Shown here: positions 1 to 9,279 of the stretch, piece by piece
Numbering within the stretch: position 1 is the stretch's first letter
Layout of the letters: every line of letters starts with the position of its first letter
NCBI RefSeq assembly: GCF_000215955.2
Contig: NZ_AFNV02000011.1
Location: forward strand, 1 to 64,000
Origin: Salinisphaera shabanensis E1L3A
Lineage (GTDB): Bacteria > Pseudomonadota > Gammaproteobacteria > Nevskiales > Salinisphaeraceae
Reading direction: 5' to 3'
Length of the DNA stretch: 64,000 bases
Notes under the pieces: generated by a model
Database searches by the model: none
What the model was told of the DNA's origin: nothing
The model's input: the letters and a program-made list of their open reading frames with translations, nothing else
Program-made: the position numbers and the translations under genes

Positions 1-97
1 CGTTGTTTTTCGGGGGGATTACCATACGAGGTCAACTTCTTGCCCAAAGTAGCCCGAACAAGCTTTCCCTGATTCCTAATACCAGACCCTTGCTCTG

Positions 98-1774
98 TCA
101 GTTCTGAGCAATACGCGCCACCGCATCCCGACTAGCCGCATCCCGAGCCGCGCCGGTCAGTTCCGTCAACTGACCGGCGCGCATCTCCAGCAGCCGGTCG
201 GCATGTTCGAAGTAGTGGTCATCGTGGCTGATGGCGAACACGGTATGGCCGCGGTCGGCGAAGGCGGGGAGTAGTTCGCGGTAGAAGACGCGGCGGAAGG
301 TGGGGTCCTGGTCGGCGGCCCATTCGTCGAGCAGCAGGATGTCGCGGGATTCGGCCAGCGCGAGCATGAGGGCCACGCGTTTGCGCTGGCCCTGGGAGAG
401 CTGGGTGTCGAGGATGCGTTCGCCTTCGAGGGCGAGTTTGTCCGTGAGCCCCAGGCGTTCGCGCCAGTCCTGGATGAAGGCGTCGTCCACGGGGGCGCCG
501 TCGCTGTCGAGCAGTTGTTCGAACAGATGAAAGTCGGTGAATACGGCGGCGAACAGGTGCTGTAGCGATGCGCGCCGGTTGGCATCGATGACCTGACCAT
601 CGACAAGAATCTGGCCGGACTTGGGTGCGTAGAGGCCGGTGAGCAGCCGGGCGAGGGTGGTTTTGCCGCTGCCGTTGCCGCCGATCAGGAATACCAGTTC
701 TCCGCGGCGCAGGGTGAGGTCGATGGGGCCGATGGCAAAGCCGTTGGGCGTATCGGCTTCGGCCTCGTCGCCGTCGTAGGCGAAGCAGACCTGGCGTAGT
801 TCGATGGTCTGCCAGTTGGTGCTGATGGGCGCGGGTTGGTCGAAGCCGTGGGCGTGTTCGGCCAGGGCCAGCGTGCGTAGTTTGTCGAAGGCGACCTGGG
901 CAGCGATGAGCGTGGGCAGGGCGCCGATGGCACCAATCAGCGGCGTGCGTACGAACAGCAGGGTGAGCGCATAGGTGGCGGCCACGGCCGGCGAGGCCCA
1001 GCCCAGGCCGTTGGCCAGGAAGAACACCAGCCCGATCGCGCCCAGCATCATGATGTTGGTGCAGTTGTTGGCGGACAGATGAAAGGTGTCGGCGCGAATG
1101 ATATGGCGCTGGTAGCGGCGGGCGTTGTCGGTATAGGTTTCGTCGAACAGCCGGCGTGCGCGGGCGCGGTTCAGGCGTAGCTCCTTGCGGCCGTGGATGA
1201 CGTTTTCATAGTCGCGATAGAGCGCGTCTTCGGCCTCGCGCACGAGCGCGATATGGTGATAGACACGCCGCACCAGCCAGGCGCCAAAGCCCATGGTGGC
1301 GCCGATCCATACCGCGGTAATCGCCAGAATGGGTAGCGACAGCCAGCCCAGATACAGCACGCTGGCCACGGTGAGAATGCTGCCCTGAACCAGCTCCGGC
1401 AGACGCACGAAGGCGATGGTGACGTTGCGGATGTCCGATGATAGTGCGGCGAGCAGGCGCGCGCTGCCCAGGCGTTCAATCCGCTCGATATCGGTATCCA
1501 GTATCTGTTTGACCAGGCGCGAGCGCAGGTCGAACACGAAGCGATGGCCGAGCGTGGTCAGCCCTAGCTGGGAGGCCAGAGAAATCGCCAGCAGCAGGGC
1601 GATGAGGCCGAAGAATTGCGGCAGGGCCGATAGGGCGCCAGTGCCGGTTTCAATGAGGCGCGAGTTGATGAAGGCGATCACGCCGATGCCCAGCCCCGCG
1701 CTGGCCATGCTGCCGACCAGCACGGCGATGAAGGCAGCGCGATAGTCGCGCCAGATCATACGAAGCAGGTCCAT
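98..1774 (-). CDS. Cyclic peptide / siderophore export ABC transporter (PvdE/SyrD type)
   Basis: Half-size inner-membrane exporter of 558 aa with an N-terminal six-helix membrane domain (about residues 1-300) fused to one ATPase domain. Walker [10 protein letters not shown] is at residues 365-373, the signature LSQGQ at 459-463, Walker [11 protein letters not shown] at 479-488 and the switch His at 517. The DEWAADQDP form of Walker B is typical of the PvdE/SyrD cyclic-peptide exporters, which move peptide siderophore precursors or lipopeptides to the periplasm. It starts 6 bp after the fhuF-like gene and shares its Fur-boxed promoter, so export of a siderophore is the likely job. No biosynthesis gene is visible; it may lie beyond the left edge of the window. 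Confidence 0.88.
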   Translation of the reverse strand: MDLLRMIWRDYRAAFIAVLVGSMASAGLGIGVIAFINSRLIETGTGALSALPQFFGLIALLLAISLASQLGLTTLGHRFVFDLRSRLVKQILDTDIERIERLGSARLLAALSSDIRNVTIAFVRLPELVQGSILTVASVLYLGWLSLPILAITAVWIGATMGFGAWLVRRVYHHIALVREAEDALYRDYENVIHGRKELRLNRARARRLFDETYTDNARRYQRHIIRADTFHLSANNCTNIMMLGAIGLVFFLANGLGWASPAVAATYALTLLFVRTPLIGAIGALPTLIAAQVAFDKLRTLALAEHAHGFDQPAPISTNWQTIELRQVCFAYDGDEAEADTPNGFAIGPIDLTLRRGELVFLIGGNGSGKTTLARLLTGLYAPKSGQILVDGQVIDANRRASLQHLFAAVFTDFHLFEQLLDSDGAPVDDAFIQDWRERLGLTDKLALEGERILDTQLSQGQRKRVALMLALAESRDILLLDEWAADQDPTFRRVFYRELLPAFADRGHTVFAISHDDHYFEHADRLLEMRAGQLTELTGAARDAASRDAVARIAQN

Positions 1775-1780
1775 GAGCGG

Positions 1781-2533
1781 TTATCCGGTCGCGCGCTTGG
1801 GCGTGCGCAGGTGCATGGCGCGCGGGCAGTTTGAACACAGGCCCAGGCCGGGTTCGAGATCGCGCATGCAGCATAGCCGGCGACACTGTTCCACGGGTTC
1901 GCCGTTGCCGTCGAGGGTGCCGGGCGGGCAGCGTTTGTGGATGCGATGAAACGGGTTGAAGCCTCCGTCGGGGCGTTGCCGGCAGGCCATCAGGGCGCGC
2001 ACAGCGGCCAGGCGTCCAGGCGGAATGCGCTGCTGGCGTTCCAGCTCGCCCAGTGCCCAGTCGAAGTAGACGCCGGCATTGCTCCAGAACACCCGGGTGG
2101 CGAGCCGGCAGTGTTGCGACAACGTGGTGATGACCGGGGCAAAGGCCGAGTCCACCAGCGCGCTGAAATCATGCCCCGGCCGGTCGCTTATGGCCGCGCT
2201 GCCGTTGGTGAACAGCACCTGGGCAACGGTTGCGTCGTCGTCGCAGACGATTTGCAGCCTGTTCAGATCGAAATCGAGCGCGCGGTCGGTGGACAGCTGG
2301 GCGACGAGCGCGGCGATGCCCAGCCGGGCGAAGAAGAATTTGGACCACTGCGATGCGCGGGCCCGCGGCTCGGTGCATTCGTGGCGTTCGCCGAAATGGG
2401 CCAGCAGCGGCTCGAGGCGGGCCGGGTCCGTGAGCGTACCGGCATCGATGGCGCGCGCGTACGGCGCCGCCTCGGAGTGCAGAAGCACGTCCGAAAACGA
2501 GGCGAGATCATCATGGAAATGGTCAGCGAACAT
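1781..2533 (-). CDS. fhuF: FhuF-type siderophore-iron reductase
   Basis: Cytoplasmic [2Fe-2S] protein of 250 aa expected to reduce ferric siderophore complexes after uptake and so release Fe(II). The C terminus holds the diagnostic cluster motif Cys221-Cys222-x10-Cys233-x2-Cys236. Length agrees with FhuF (about 260 aa). No other catalytic motif is known for the family. It is the first gene of a two-gene unit with the exporter that follows after 6 bp. A Fur-like operator lies about 55 bp upstream of the ATG. The Shine-Dalgarno sequence is weak. Confidence 0.88.
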   Translation of the reverse strand: MFADHFHDDLASFSDVLLHSEAAPYARAIDAGTLTDPARLEPLLAHFGERHECTEPRARASQWSKFFFARLGIAALVAQLSTDRALDFDLNRLQIVCDDDATVAQVLFTNGSAAISDRPGHDFSALVDSAFAPVITTLSQHCRLATRVFWSNAGVYFDWALGELERQQRIPPGRLAAVRALMACRQRPDGGFNPFHRIHKRCPPGTLDGNGEPVEQCRRLCCMRDLEPGLGLCSNCPRAMHLRTPKRATG

Positions 2534-2586
2534 CGCAGCCGGGCCGGTGGCTAGAAGTCTTGTGCGCCGCGCTCGCGCCAGACGAT

Positions 2587-2605
2587 AGGAATGATTATCA
2601 GTACG
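2587..2605 (-). promoter_or_regulatory. Putative Fur box upstream of fhuF
   Basis: The run AATGATTATCA at 2590-2600 matches 11 consecutive positions of the 19-bp Fur consensus, and 13 of 19 over the whole site. It lies just upstream of the fhuF start and agrees with the gene's iron role. Confidence 0.6.
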
Positions 2606-2753
2606 TTAACGCGCGCGGGCCACCCCTTGCCAGTTTCCAAGGCAGGCTGGCGCAACTCAATCTGACATTGCGCCTTGTCAGAAAGAGCGGAAATTGATAT
2701 TTTTGAAGTCCGCCAAACCCATGGCACCCACTTACATCGCCACGGAGCGCCCC

Positions 2754-4310
2754 ATGGCCGTTACCGAACTCGTGTCCCGCCTCAATCCGCTCACCTCCCA
2801 TCCGAAGATCGATACCGATATGCATATCGCGATCATCGGCGCCGGGTTTTCCGGCCTGGGCATGGCTATCCGGCTCAAGGAAGCGGGCGTCGACAGCTTT
2901 ACGATTCTGGAACGCGGCAGAGAGGTGGGCGGCACCTGGCGCGATAACCACTATCCGGGCGCGGCCTGCGATGTGCATTCGCATCTGTACTCGTTTTCCT
3001 TCGAGCAGAGCGCGACCTGGTCGCGCAGCTTCGGCCAGCAGCCGGAGATCTTCGATTACATCAAGCGCTGTACCGACAAGTACAAGCTGCGCCAGCATGT
3101 GCGCTTCAATACCACCATCGTGGGTGCCGATTTCGATGAAGACACCGGCATCTGGAACGTGCACACGGCCGATGGCGAAACGCTGACCGCCAACGTCGTG
3201 GTCTCGGCCGTCGGCGCGCTGGCCGACCCGGCCTGGCCGCGTATCGAAGGTCTGGACAGCTTCACCGGCAAGCTCATGCATACCGCCCAGTGGGACGACG
3301 ACTACGATCTCGCCGGCAAGCGCGTGGCCGTCATCGGATCCGGCGCGAGTGCGATTCAGGTGGTGCCGGAAGTGGCCAAGCAGGCGGAGCAGCTCACCGT
3401 GTTCCAGCGCACGCCCAGCTGGATCATGCCCAAGCCGGACCGGCCCATCAGCGCCGAGAAGCAGGCCGAATACCAGGAATCGCCGTCGAAACTGTATCGT
3501 CGCCGCGCCAAGATCTACTGGATCAACGAGCTGTTCGCGCCTTTCGTGATTTCGGACTTCGGCCCGTTCAAGCGCGTGGCCGAGAACATGGCCAAGGGCC
3601 ATATCAAGAAGCAGGTGAAAGATCCGGCCATGCGCAAGCAGGTCACGCCGGATTACAAGATCGGCTGCAAGCGCATCCTCATCTCCAACGACTGGTATCC
3701 GGCGTTGCAGCGCGATAATGTCGAGCTGATTTCCGACGGCCCGGCGAAGATCACTGAAAACGGAATCGTCACCCAGGACGGGCGCACCGTCGAGGTGGAT
3801 GCCATCGTCTGTGCCACCGGCTTCAAGGTGCCCAGCAAGGCTGCGCCGTTCCCCACCAAGGGCCGCCAGGGCGTCGACCTCAACGCCGCCTGGGACGATG
3901 GCGCCGAAGCCTACAAGGGCGTGACCGTTTCCGGCTTTCCCAACCTGTTCTTCCTGATGGGCCCCAACACCGGCCCGAGTCATACCTCGGTGCTGGCCTT
4001 CACCGAACAGCAGATGGACTACACGCTGCAGGCCATCGCCCATATGGCGAAGAAGAAGCTGCGCTTCATCGACGTGAAGCAGGCCGTGCAGGACAAGTTC
4101 AATCGCGGCATCCAGTGGCGGATGAAATACACCTCGTGGACCTCGGGCTGCAACAGCTGGTATCTGACCGATTCGGGCAAGAACACCACGCTGTATCCCG
4201 GCTTCAACTGGGAGTACAAGCTGCGCCTGATGCGTTATAAGCCGAGTGAATACGAAGAAGTGAAGCAAAGCGCCTCGAAGGCGGCGCGTTCGCGCAAGAA
4301 AGCGGCCTGA
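2754..4310 (+). CDS. Flavin-containing (Baeyer-Villiger type) monooxygenase
   Basis: FAD- and NADPH-dependent monooxygenase of 518 aa, expected to insert one oxygen atom into a ketone or oxygenate a related substrate. The FAD Rossmann motif GAGFSG is at residues 29-34. A Baeyer-Villiger fingerprint of the form FxGxxxHxxxW (FTGKLMHTAQW) follows near residue 165, and a second dinucleotide motif (GSGASA) follows that. The length fits type I enzymes of about 500-550 aa. I chose ATG 2754 because GGAG lies 6 nt upstream; in-frame ATG 2721 and TTG 2694 have no comparable ribosome site. The substrate cannot be read from the sequence. A strong terminator follows. Confidence 0.85.
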   Translation: MAVTELVSRLNPLTSHPKIDTDMHIAIIGAGFSGLGMAIRLKEAGVDSFTILERGREVGGTWRDNHYPGAACDVHSHLYSFSFEQSATWSRSFGQQPEIFDYIKRCTDKYKLRQHVRFNTTIVGADFDEDTGIWNVHTADGETLTANVVVSAVGALADPAWPRIEGLDSFTGKLMHTAQWDDDYDLAGKRVAVIGSGASAIQVVPEVAKQAEQLTVFQRTPSWIMPKPDRPISAEKQAEYQESPSKLYRRRAKIYWINELFAPFVISDFGPFKRVAENMAKGHIKKQVKDPAMRKQVTPDYKIGCKRILISNDWYPALQRDNVELISDGPAKITENGIVTQDGRTVEVDAIVCATGFKVPSKAAPFPTKGRQGVDLNAAWDDGAEAYKGVTVSGFPNLFFLMGPNTGPSHTSVLAFTEQQMDYTLQAIAHMAKKKLRFIDVKQAVQDKFNRGIQWRMKYTSWTSGCNSWYLTDSGKNTTLYPGFNWEYKLRLMRYKPSEYEEVKQSASKAARSRKKAA

Positions 4311-4336
4311 CGCCAGGCTTTCACTGATCGAATCGA

Positions 4337-4369
4337 CCCTGAGCGTTGGCACAGCGCTCGGGGTTTTTT
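4337..4369 (+). terminator. Intrinsic terminator of the monooxygenase gene
   Basis: A 9-bp stem (4337-4345 with 4355-4363, one G-T pair), a 9-nt loop and a run of six T. Confidence 0.85.
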
Positions 4370-4421
4370 ATGAGCACTGCCGGGTACGCCGTATCTGGAG
4401 CAATGCCGCGCTGGCCACGAG

Positions 4422-4447
4422 GTCGGCTTAGCGAAGCGTAAGCCGAC
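4422..4447. repeat. REP-like inverted repeat
   Basis: A perfect 9-bp inverted repeat, GTCGGCTTA and TAAGCCGAC, around an 8-nt loop GCGAAGCG. It lies between the convergent terminators of the monooxygenase and receptor genes. It has the look of a small dispersed palindrome but occurs once in this window. The rest of 4370-4576 shows nothing else I can support. Confidence 0.5.
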
Positions 4448-4576
4448 AAGAACGTAGCCACGCGCCCTGATTTCGGTTGGTAGCCGCATCGACTTGCGCT
4501 GTAGCGTGAAACCGAAGGGACGTCGAGCTGGTGAGCGCCGAAAGCGTGGCACTGATGGCCGTTTGAACAGCGCCAA

Positions 4577-4606
4577 CAAAAAACGCCCCGGCAAAGCTGA
4601 GGCGTT
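4577..4606 (-). terminator. Terminator of the ZnuD-like receptor gene
   Basis: On the minus strand, a stem AACGCC / GGCGTT (4601-4606 with 4582-4587, extended imperfectly) is followed by a T run (4577-4583 on the complement). Confidence 0.7.
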
Positions 4607-4633
4607 CTCGATTCCAGTTTCAACGATTCGAGG

Positions 4634-6691
4634 CTAGAACTTCACATTCACCCCGGCAATCACGCTACGCCCCGGCTGGGCGACGCGCAGGAACGAGGTG
4701 CTGCGAATGATCTCGTCGTCGAGCAGGTTGTCGCCACGCAGATAGACCATGGTTTCGGTATCGTCGAAGCCCGCCAGGCGATAGCCCAAGAAGGCGGTGA
4801 GATCCGTATAGCCGGCGGTTTCGTCTTCCAGCGGGCCCTCGCGGTCCTGGCGGCTGGCGCGCAGGGCTTCCACGCTGCCCAGCCAGGTCTTGCTGTCGTA
4901 ATCCAGGCCCACGCCATAGCGCCCGGGGGTGATGCGCGGCAGGTTGGTGTCGTTATCCAGCTCGGCCCGTACATAGTCGCCGAGTACGCGAGCGGTCAGG
5001 CGATGGGCGCCTTCGATAAGGTCGTAACCCACTTCGGCTTCGCCGCCGTAGAAGGTGGCATCGGCCGCGGCGTAGTCGATGAGCAGGAACTCGCCGTCGG
5101 CCGCGAATTCGCCTTCTTCGTTCACGCGGTCGGCAATGCCGTTTGAGGCGGGTGTGCCGGTGCCGTCGGCGTTGAGGCCGGCGTCGACCGAGCGCTGGTA
5201 GATGTAGTCGTCGTACTTGGTATAGAACAGGCTGGTATCGAAACGCAGCCGGCCGTTGATACGACGCAGACCGACGTCGAAGCTGTTGGCCACTTCCTCG
5301 CCGAAGCTGCCGTTACCGCGTTCGTAGGTGAGCGTGGCTTCGTGCGGGCCGAAGCTGTACAGCTCTTCGGTGGCCGGGGCGCGCTCGTAGCGGCCGGCGG
5401 TGGCGGTGAACACGTAGTGATCGCCCATGGTGCGCTTGGCACCCAGCGAGACGCTGATCGGGGTGTGGTCGGTATCCGAGCGGCCTTCGCTGGTGTCCTG
5501 TTCCTGGTATTCGGCACGCAGACCGCCCTGGAGGGTCCAGTTGTCGTCGAGCGGACGTTGTTCGACCCAGAAGGCGGCGATCGAGCGGGTATCGGTCGCG
5601 GGTACGAAGGATTCTTCTTCGCCGTAGGCCTTGAAGTCGCGGTCGAACCCTTGCACACCGAAAACGCCGGTAAAGCCGGCAACCGGCGCGTGCTCGGCGG
5701 CGATACGGAATTCGGTTTCTTTATTGTCGAAGAACGCTTCCGGGGTTTCCTCGCCTTCGGTATGCAGGTAGTCGGTATAGGCGCCGGAGAATTCGAGCCG
5801 CTTGATGCCGGGGGCCACGTCGTAGACCTCGCCCTTGAGGTCGTAGCGGTCCTGGGTCAGACGGATCTGCGCTTCTTCGCCGGGGATGCCGTATTCGCGC
5901 CCGAAATGGCTGACCGCGCCGCCGACATAGCCCCAGTCGCCCGAGTATGACGTGCCGGCACTGTAAGTGTCGGTATCGGTGGCACTGTTGTCGATCAGGC
6001 GGCTGTTGTCGGCCTCGTAGTCGTCGGTCAGGCGCTTCAGGCCCTGCACGTTGAGCGCGAAATCGCCGATGCCGCCGGTGACGTCCAGTCGCTGCAGGCG
6101 CTGGCCCAACGTGCTGTCGCCGCGTTCGAGCGTGGCCTCGCCGGTGATGCCGTCGGGTGCGGTCATGGGGATACGGTCGGTGACCACGTTGACCACGCCG
6201 CCGATGGCGCCGGAGCCGTAGAGCAGCGTGGACGGGCCCTTGAGCACTTCGACCTGGCGTGCCGAGTAGGGGTCGATACTGACCGCATGATCCTGGCTGA
6301 GCGTGGAGACGTCGGCCGAGGCCAGGCCGTTTTCCTGTACGCGCACGCGCGCGCCTGACTGGCCACGAATGACCGGACGGCCCACGCCCTGGCCGAAATC
6401 CGCGGAACTGATGCCGGGCGTGTCGGCCAGCGTTGCGCCCAGGCTCTGGCCGCGCTTGCGTACCAGCTCGGGCCCGGCGACAACCGTTGCCGGCTCGATG
6501 GCCTGGCTCGGGTCCTGATCGTCAAAGGCCAGGGCCTCGACCGAGATCGGCGCCAGCAGCGTGCTTTGGGCGGCGCTATCGCGGTCGTTGTCATTCGCGC
6601 GTTGCGGTTGGGCGAATAGAGGTTGCCCGGCCCCAAGCAGGCACATGCCGGCCGCGGGCACGAGCAGGCGTGCATATTTTGAGTAAGCCAT
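4634..6691 (-). CDS. TonB-dependent outer-membrane receptor, ZnuD-like
   Basis: Outer-membrane active-transport receptor of 685 aa, likely for zinc. An N-terminal signal peptide is followed by a TonB-box-like stretch (LLAPISVEAL), a plug domain with the typical VLKGPSTLLYGSGAIGG motif near residue 155, and a 22-strand barrel ending in the terminal Phe of outer-membrane barrel proteins. The plug region and the loop with GIPGEEAQIRL resemble the ZnuD group. Support from context: the small His/Cys protein gene 80 bp upstream is on the same strand, with a Zur-like operator ahead of it. Copper or another metal remains possible. A terminator follows. Confidence 0.82.
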   Translation of the reverse strand: MAYSKYARLLVPAAGMCLLGAGQPLFAQPQRANDNDRDSAAQSTLLAPISVEALAFDDQDPSQAIEPATVVAGPELVRKRGQSLGATLADTPGISSADFGQGVGRPVIRGQSGARVRVQENGLASADVSTLSQDHAVSIDPYSARQVEVLKGPSTLLYGSGAIGGVVNVVTDRIPMTAPDGITGEATLERGDSTLGQRLQRLDVTGGIGDFALNVQGLKRLTDDYEADNSRLIDNSATDTDTYSAGTSYSGDWGYVGGAVSHFGREYGIPGEEAQIRLTQDRYDLKGEVYDVAPGIKRLEFSGAYTDYLHTEGEETPEAFFDNKETEFRIAAEHAPVAGFTGVFGVQGFDRDFKAYGEEESFVPATDTRSIAAFWVEQRPLDDNWTLQGGLRAEYQEQDTSEGRSDTDHTPISVSLGAKRTMGDHYVFTATAGRYERAPATEELYSFGPHEATLTYERGNGSFGEEVANSFDVGLRRINGRLRFDTSLFYTKYDDYIYQRSVDAGLNADGTGTPASNGIADRVNEEGEFAADGEFLLIDYAAADATFYGGEAEVGYDLIEGAHRLTARVLGDYVRAELDNDTNLPRITPGRYGVGLDYDSKTWLGSVEALRASRQDREGPLEDETAGYTDLTAFLGYRLAGFDDTETMVYLRGDNLLDDEIIRSTSFLRVAQPGRSVIAGVNVKF

Positions 6692-6771
6692 GAGAAGAGT
6701 TCCGTCTGATATACGAACCCGCGAGAGGGGTTCGCAGAAATGCCGCTACGGCGGCGCCCGGGTTGTTGCGG

Positions 6772-7059
6772 TCAGACGAAATGTCGGGGTGGGGCCCGTG
6801 CGGCATGGTGGCCGACCTGGCTACGGGCATGCCCGGCATGGATCGGCGCCGCCGCCATGCGGGGCCGGGAAAAGAGGAGCGTCTGCGCCGGCACCTTAGC
6901 CGGTGGCACATTGCCCGAATGCCCGTGTGCACAGCTCGTACAGGCATGATCGGCATGGGCGACGGCGATCGGGTGATCGAAGGCGTGGGCGAACGCAAGC
7001 GACTGCACACAAAGCAATGCGAGCAGCACGATTGCCGAACGGAAATTCTTTTTCCCCAT
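6772..7059 (-). CDS. Small secreted His/Cys-rich protein (DUF2946-like)
   Basis: Protein of 95 aa with a hydrophobic signal segment (residues 8-23) and then a His-rich stretch containing HADHACTSCAHGHSG, a CxxC flanked by histidines. This fits a periplasmic metal-binding protein. Small proteins of this pattern (DUF2946-like) often sit beside metal TonB receptors. The C-terminal third, again with several His, is low-complexity and less convincing. It precedes the ZnuD-like receptor by 80 bp and is probably co-transcribed with it. No strong ribosome site is seen. Confidence 0.6.
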   Translation of the reverse strand: MGKKNFRSAIVLLALLCVQSLAFAHAFDHPIAVAHADHACTSCAHGHSGNVPPAKVPAQTLLFSRPRMAAAPIHAGHARSQVGHHAARAPPRHFV

Positions 7060-7108
7060 GCCCCAATCGAACTCATGTTCGTCGGCCAGAGAAGCCGATC
7101 GGAGCAGA

Positions 7109-7133
7109 TATTACGTTATAAGATAGCAGTAAA
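7109..7133 (-). promoter_or_regulatory. Putative Zur operator
   Basis: GTTATA-A-GATAGC at 7115-7127 matches the gammaproteobacterial Zur core GTTATA-N-TATAAC at 10 of 12 fixed positions. It lies 56-68 bp ahead of the small His/Cys protein and receptor genes. Zinc control of these genes is an inference. Confidence 0.4.
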
Positions 7134-7220
7134 CCATAGCGGCATCACTTCTTATGGACTCGCGGGGGACGCCGGCGCTTGCGACATGCAACGAGCGCCC
7201 TGCGCTCATTTACAGGCGCC

Positions 7221-7255
7221 ATAAAAAGCCCCGCGTACCTGGGGCACGCGGGGCT
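7221..7255 (-). terminator. Terminator of the sugar-dehydrogenase-like gene
   Basis: A perfect 10-bp stem (7227-7236 with 7246-7255) with a 9-nt loop. On the minus strand it is followed by TTTTTAT. Confidence 0.85.
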
Positions 7256-7280
7256 GAAATGCCCGTCGACGTAGAGGCGA

Positions 7281-8555
7281 TCAGCCGCCGGCGTGGGTCA
7301 CCTTGAACACAGTGCCGCCGGCATCGTCGCTGATATACAACGCGCCGCTGCTGTCCTGGGCGAGGCCGGCCGGGCGATGTTCGGCGCCCCCGGGCGAGGC
7401 GACGGTTTCGCCGCTGCCGGTAAAGCCGGCCGCCCCGGCGAAGTCCTCATAGTCGCCGCTGGCCTTGCCGTTCTCCATGGGCTGATAGATCACGCGATAG
7501 CCGGCCTGCGGGCTGGGCGCGCGGTTCCAGGAACCGTGGAAGGCAATGAATGCGCCGTCGTTGTACTGGGTGCCAAAGCCGTCGCCGTCATAGAACAGAA
7601 TGTCCATGGGCGCCCAATGGGCGGGATAGGCGGCCAGCGGCTGTTCATAGTCCGCGCACTGACCCACCTTGTTGCCGTCGCCACCGTATTCCGGGCCGAG
7701 CACTTTCTTGTCCTGCTTCGGGTTGTAGTAGCAGAACGGCCAACCGAAATGGTCGCCCTCGTCGATGGCGAACAGTTCCTCGGCGGGCAGGTGCGCGCTT
7801 TGTTCCTGGGTGAATTTCTCGCGCCAGTTGGAATGCAGCTGGTCGCGGCCGTGCTGTACGCCATAGAGCTGGCCGGCGTACCAGTCGAGCGCGAACATGT
7901 TGCGCAGGCCGGTGGCGTATTCGGTTTTCGGCTTGAAGGTCTGGCCGGTTTCGGTGGCCGAGAACTGCCAGATGCCGCCATGGTTATCCAGCAGCGGGCA
8001 GGGGTCTTGCCCTTTCGAACCGGGCTGGCGGTCGTTTTCCTGACAGGCGTTCGAGGGCGCGCCGTTGTTGACGTACAGCTGGCCGTCGTCGCTTATTGCC
8101 AGCCCGCGGGCGGCGTGCGAGGACTGTCGCGGCAGCCCGGAGACGATATGTTCCGGCTCGCCCTCGGGTGCCAGGTTGTCGTCGAGCTTGTAGCGATAGA
8201 TATAGGTGACCGTGGCGGCATAAAGCCAGCCCTCGTGAATCGCAAGCCCGGTGCCGCCGCCTTCACCGAACGTCGTGCGCTCATCGGCAACGCCATCGTC
8301 GTTGGTATCGCGAAGCGCCATCAGGCCGTGTCCGTCCACGTCGTTGGCAAGGTTCACATATACCGTGCCGTTGTCGGCCACGGCCAAATGCCGCGGTGCG
8401 CCCGCGTCTTCGGCAAATACGGTCGCACAAAAGCCTTCGGGCAGGTCGAGCCCGGTGTTATCACAGCTATCGGCTGCGCTTGCGCTACTGGCCGCAAAGA
8501 GACTTGTGGCTGCCAGCGTCGTGGCACAAAGCGTGTGGAACGAAAGCGTTCGCAT
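7281..8555 (-). CDS. Secreted sorbosone/aldose dehydrogenase-like beta-propeller (PQQ type)
   Basis: Periplasmic protein of 424 aa of the glucose/sorbosone dehydrogenase beta-propeller family, whose studied members oxidise sugars with PQQ. A clear signal peptide (residues 1-27) precedes the propeller. Family-like segments include DGHGLMALRDTNDDGVAD, TGLRNMFALDW and GAFIAFHGSWNR. There is no haem CxxCH. I chose ATG 8553-8555 because the signal peptide starts there; an upstream in-frame start adds 24 residues without signal character. No PQQ synthesis genes are in the window, so the cofactor would come from elsewhere in the genome or environment. The substrate is unknown. Confidence 0.75.
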   Translation of the reverse strand: MRTLSFHTLCATTLAATSLFAASSASAADSCDNTGLDLPEGFCATVFAEDAGAPRHLAVADNGTVYVNLANDVDGHGLMALRDTNDDGVADERTTFGEGGGTGLAIHEGWLYAATVTYIYRYKLDDNLAPEGEPEHIVSGLPRQSSHAARGLAISDDGQLYVNNGAPSNACQENDRQPGSKGQDPCPLLDNHGGIWQFSATETGQTFKPKTEYATGLRNMFALDWYAGQLYGVQHGRDQLHSNWREKFTQEQSAHLPAEELFAIDEGDHFGWPFCYYNPKQDKKVLGPEYGGDGNKVGQCADYEQPLAAYPAHWAPMDILFYDGDGFGTQYNDGAFIAFHGSWNRAPSPQAGYRVIYQPMENGKASGDYEDFAGAAGFTGSGETVASPGGAEHRPAGLAQDSSGALYISDDAGGTVFKVTHAGG

Positions 8556-8647
8556 CGGTTTTCCATGGGTTGTTTGGATGCCTGAGTCGGTTATATCAGT
8601 TACCGGTCGGCCTGGGCAAAGCCGCACAAAAAAACGATCAAGTAACT

Positions 8648-8675
8648 ATTGAATCGTATATCGCTGTCCCTATCT
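8648..8675 (+). promoter_or_regulatory. Sigma-32 (heat-shock) promoter of the Hsp20 gene
   Basis: A -35 element ATTGAA (8648-8653), a 14-bp spacer and a -10 element CCCTATCT (8668-8675). These fit CTTGAA and CCCCATNT with one mismatch each. The predicted transcript would have a leader of about 50 nt before the small heat-shock gene. Confidence 0.65.
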
Positions 8676-8732
8676 TTCTCCACGTAACAACGCAGCCCGT
8701 TGATTCGGGGCGAAAAATCAGGAGGAATGATC

Positions 8733-9230
8733 ATGGCTATTCAGCGTTATCAGAACCGTTTCGAGCCGAGCAGCCTGCTCGCGCAGTTCAACGACGAGAT
8801 CAATCGCATGTTCGTACAGGACAACAACGCCTTTCCCGCGCTTTCCGGCGGGGCGTGGACGCCGAACGTGGATATCCGCGAAACCGGCGATGCCTATCAC
8901 ATCGAGGCCGAAATACCGGGTGTAGACCCGCAGGCAATCGAAGTAACGCTCGACAAGGGCGTGCTCACGCTCAAGGGCGAACGCAAGGAGGAAAAGAGCG
9001 GGGAAAACGGCCAGGCCCGCTATCGCGAGCGTCGCTTCGGTTCCTTCGTTCGCCGCTTCTCGCTGCCGGAAACAGCGGACGAGGACAATATCGACGCCCG
9101 TGCCGAACACGGCGTGCTACGGCTGACCATCAACAAGAAAGCCACCAGCGAGCCGCGGCGCATCACCGTACGTAGCGGCGAGCAGGCTACGACGGCGGTC
9201 ACGCAAGAGTCCGAAACAGCAAGCGCCTGA
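8733..9230 (+). CDS. Small heat-shock protein, Hsp20 family
   Basis: ATP-independent holdase of 165 aa that keeps unfolding proteins soluble under heat stress. The alpha-crystallin domain spans about residues 38-140 and runs from WTPNVDIRETGDAYHIEAEI to the conserved GVLRLTI (A-x-x-x-G-V-L motif). A short tail follows. ATG 8733 is chosen because AGGAGG (8720-8725) lies 7 nt upstream; ATG 8727 is too close. The sigma-32 promoter upstream and strong terminator downstream make it a single-gene heat-shock unit. Confidence 0.93.
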   Translation: MAIQRYQNRFEPSSLLAQFNDEINRMFVQDNNAFPALSGGAWTPNVDIRETGDAYHIEAEIPGVDPQAIEVTLDKGVLTLKGERKEEKSGENGQARYRERRFGSFVRRFSLPETADEDNIDARAEHGVLRLTINKKATSEPRRITVRSGEQATTAVTQESETASA

Positions 9231-9249
9231 GCGGCGTGGTCAAGCCGGA

Positions 9250-9278
9250 AACGGGGCCATTCGGCCCCGTTTTTTTTT
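9250..9278 (+). terminator. Terminator of the Hsp20 gene
   Basis: A 9-bp stem AACGGGGCC / GGCCCCGTT with a 4-nt loop and nine T. Confidence 0.92.
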
Positions 9279-9279
9279 C

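Noticed and set aside
1-97. Search for a gene or terminator at the left edge
   Set aside because: Nothing supportable beyond sequence after the exporter stop.
2598-4352. 584-codon open frame antisense to the monooxygenase gene
   Set aside because: No domain or signal, and the opposite frame is a clear enzyme. Long antisense frames are expected at this GC content.
7293-8585. 430-codon frame antisense to the sugar-dehydrogenase-like gene
   Set aside because: Low-complexity Gly/Val/Ala sequence without motifs; mirror of a real gene.
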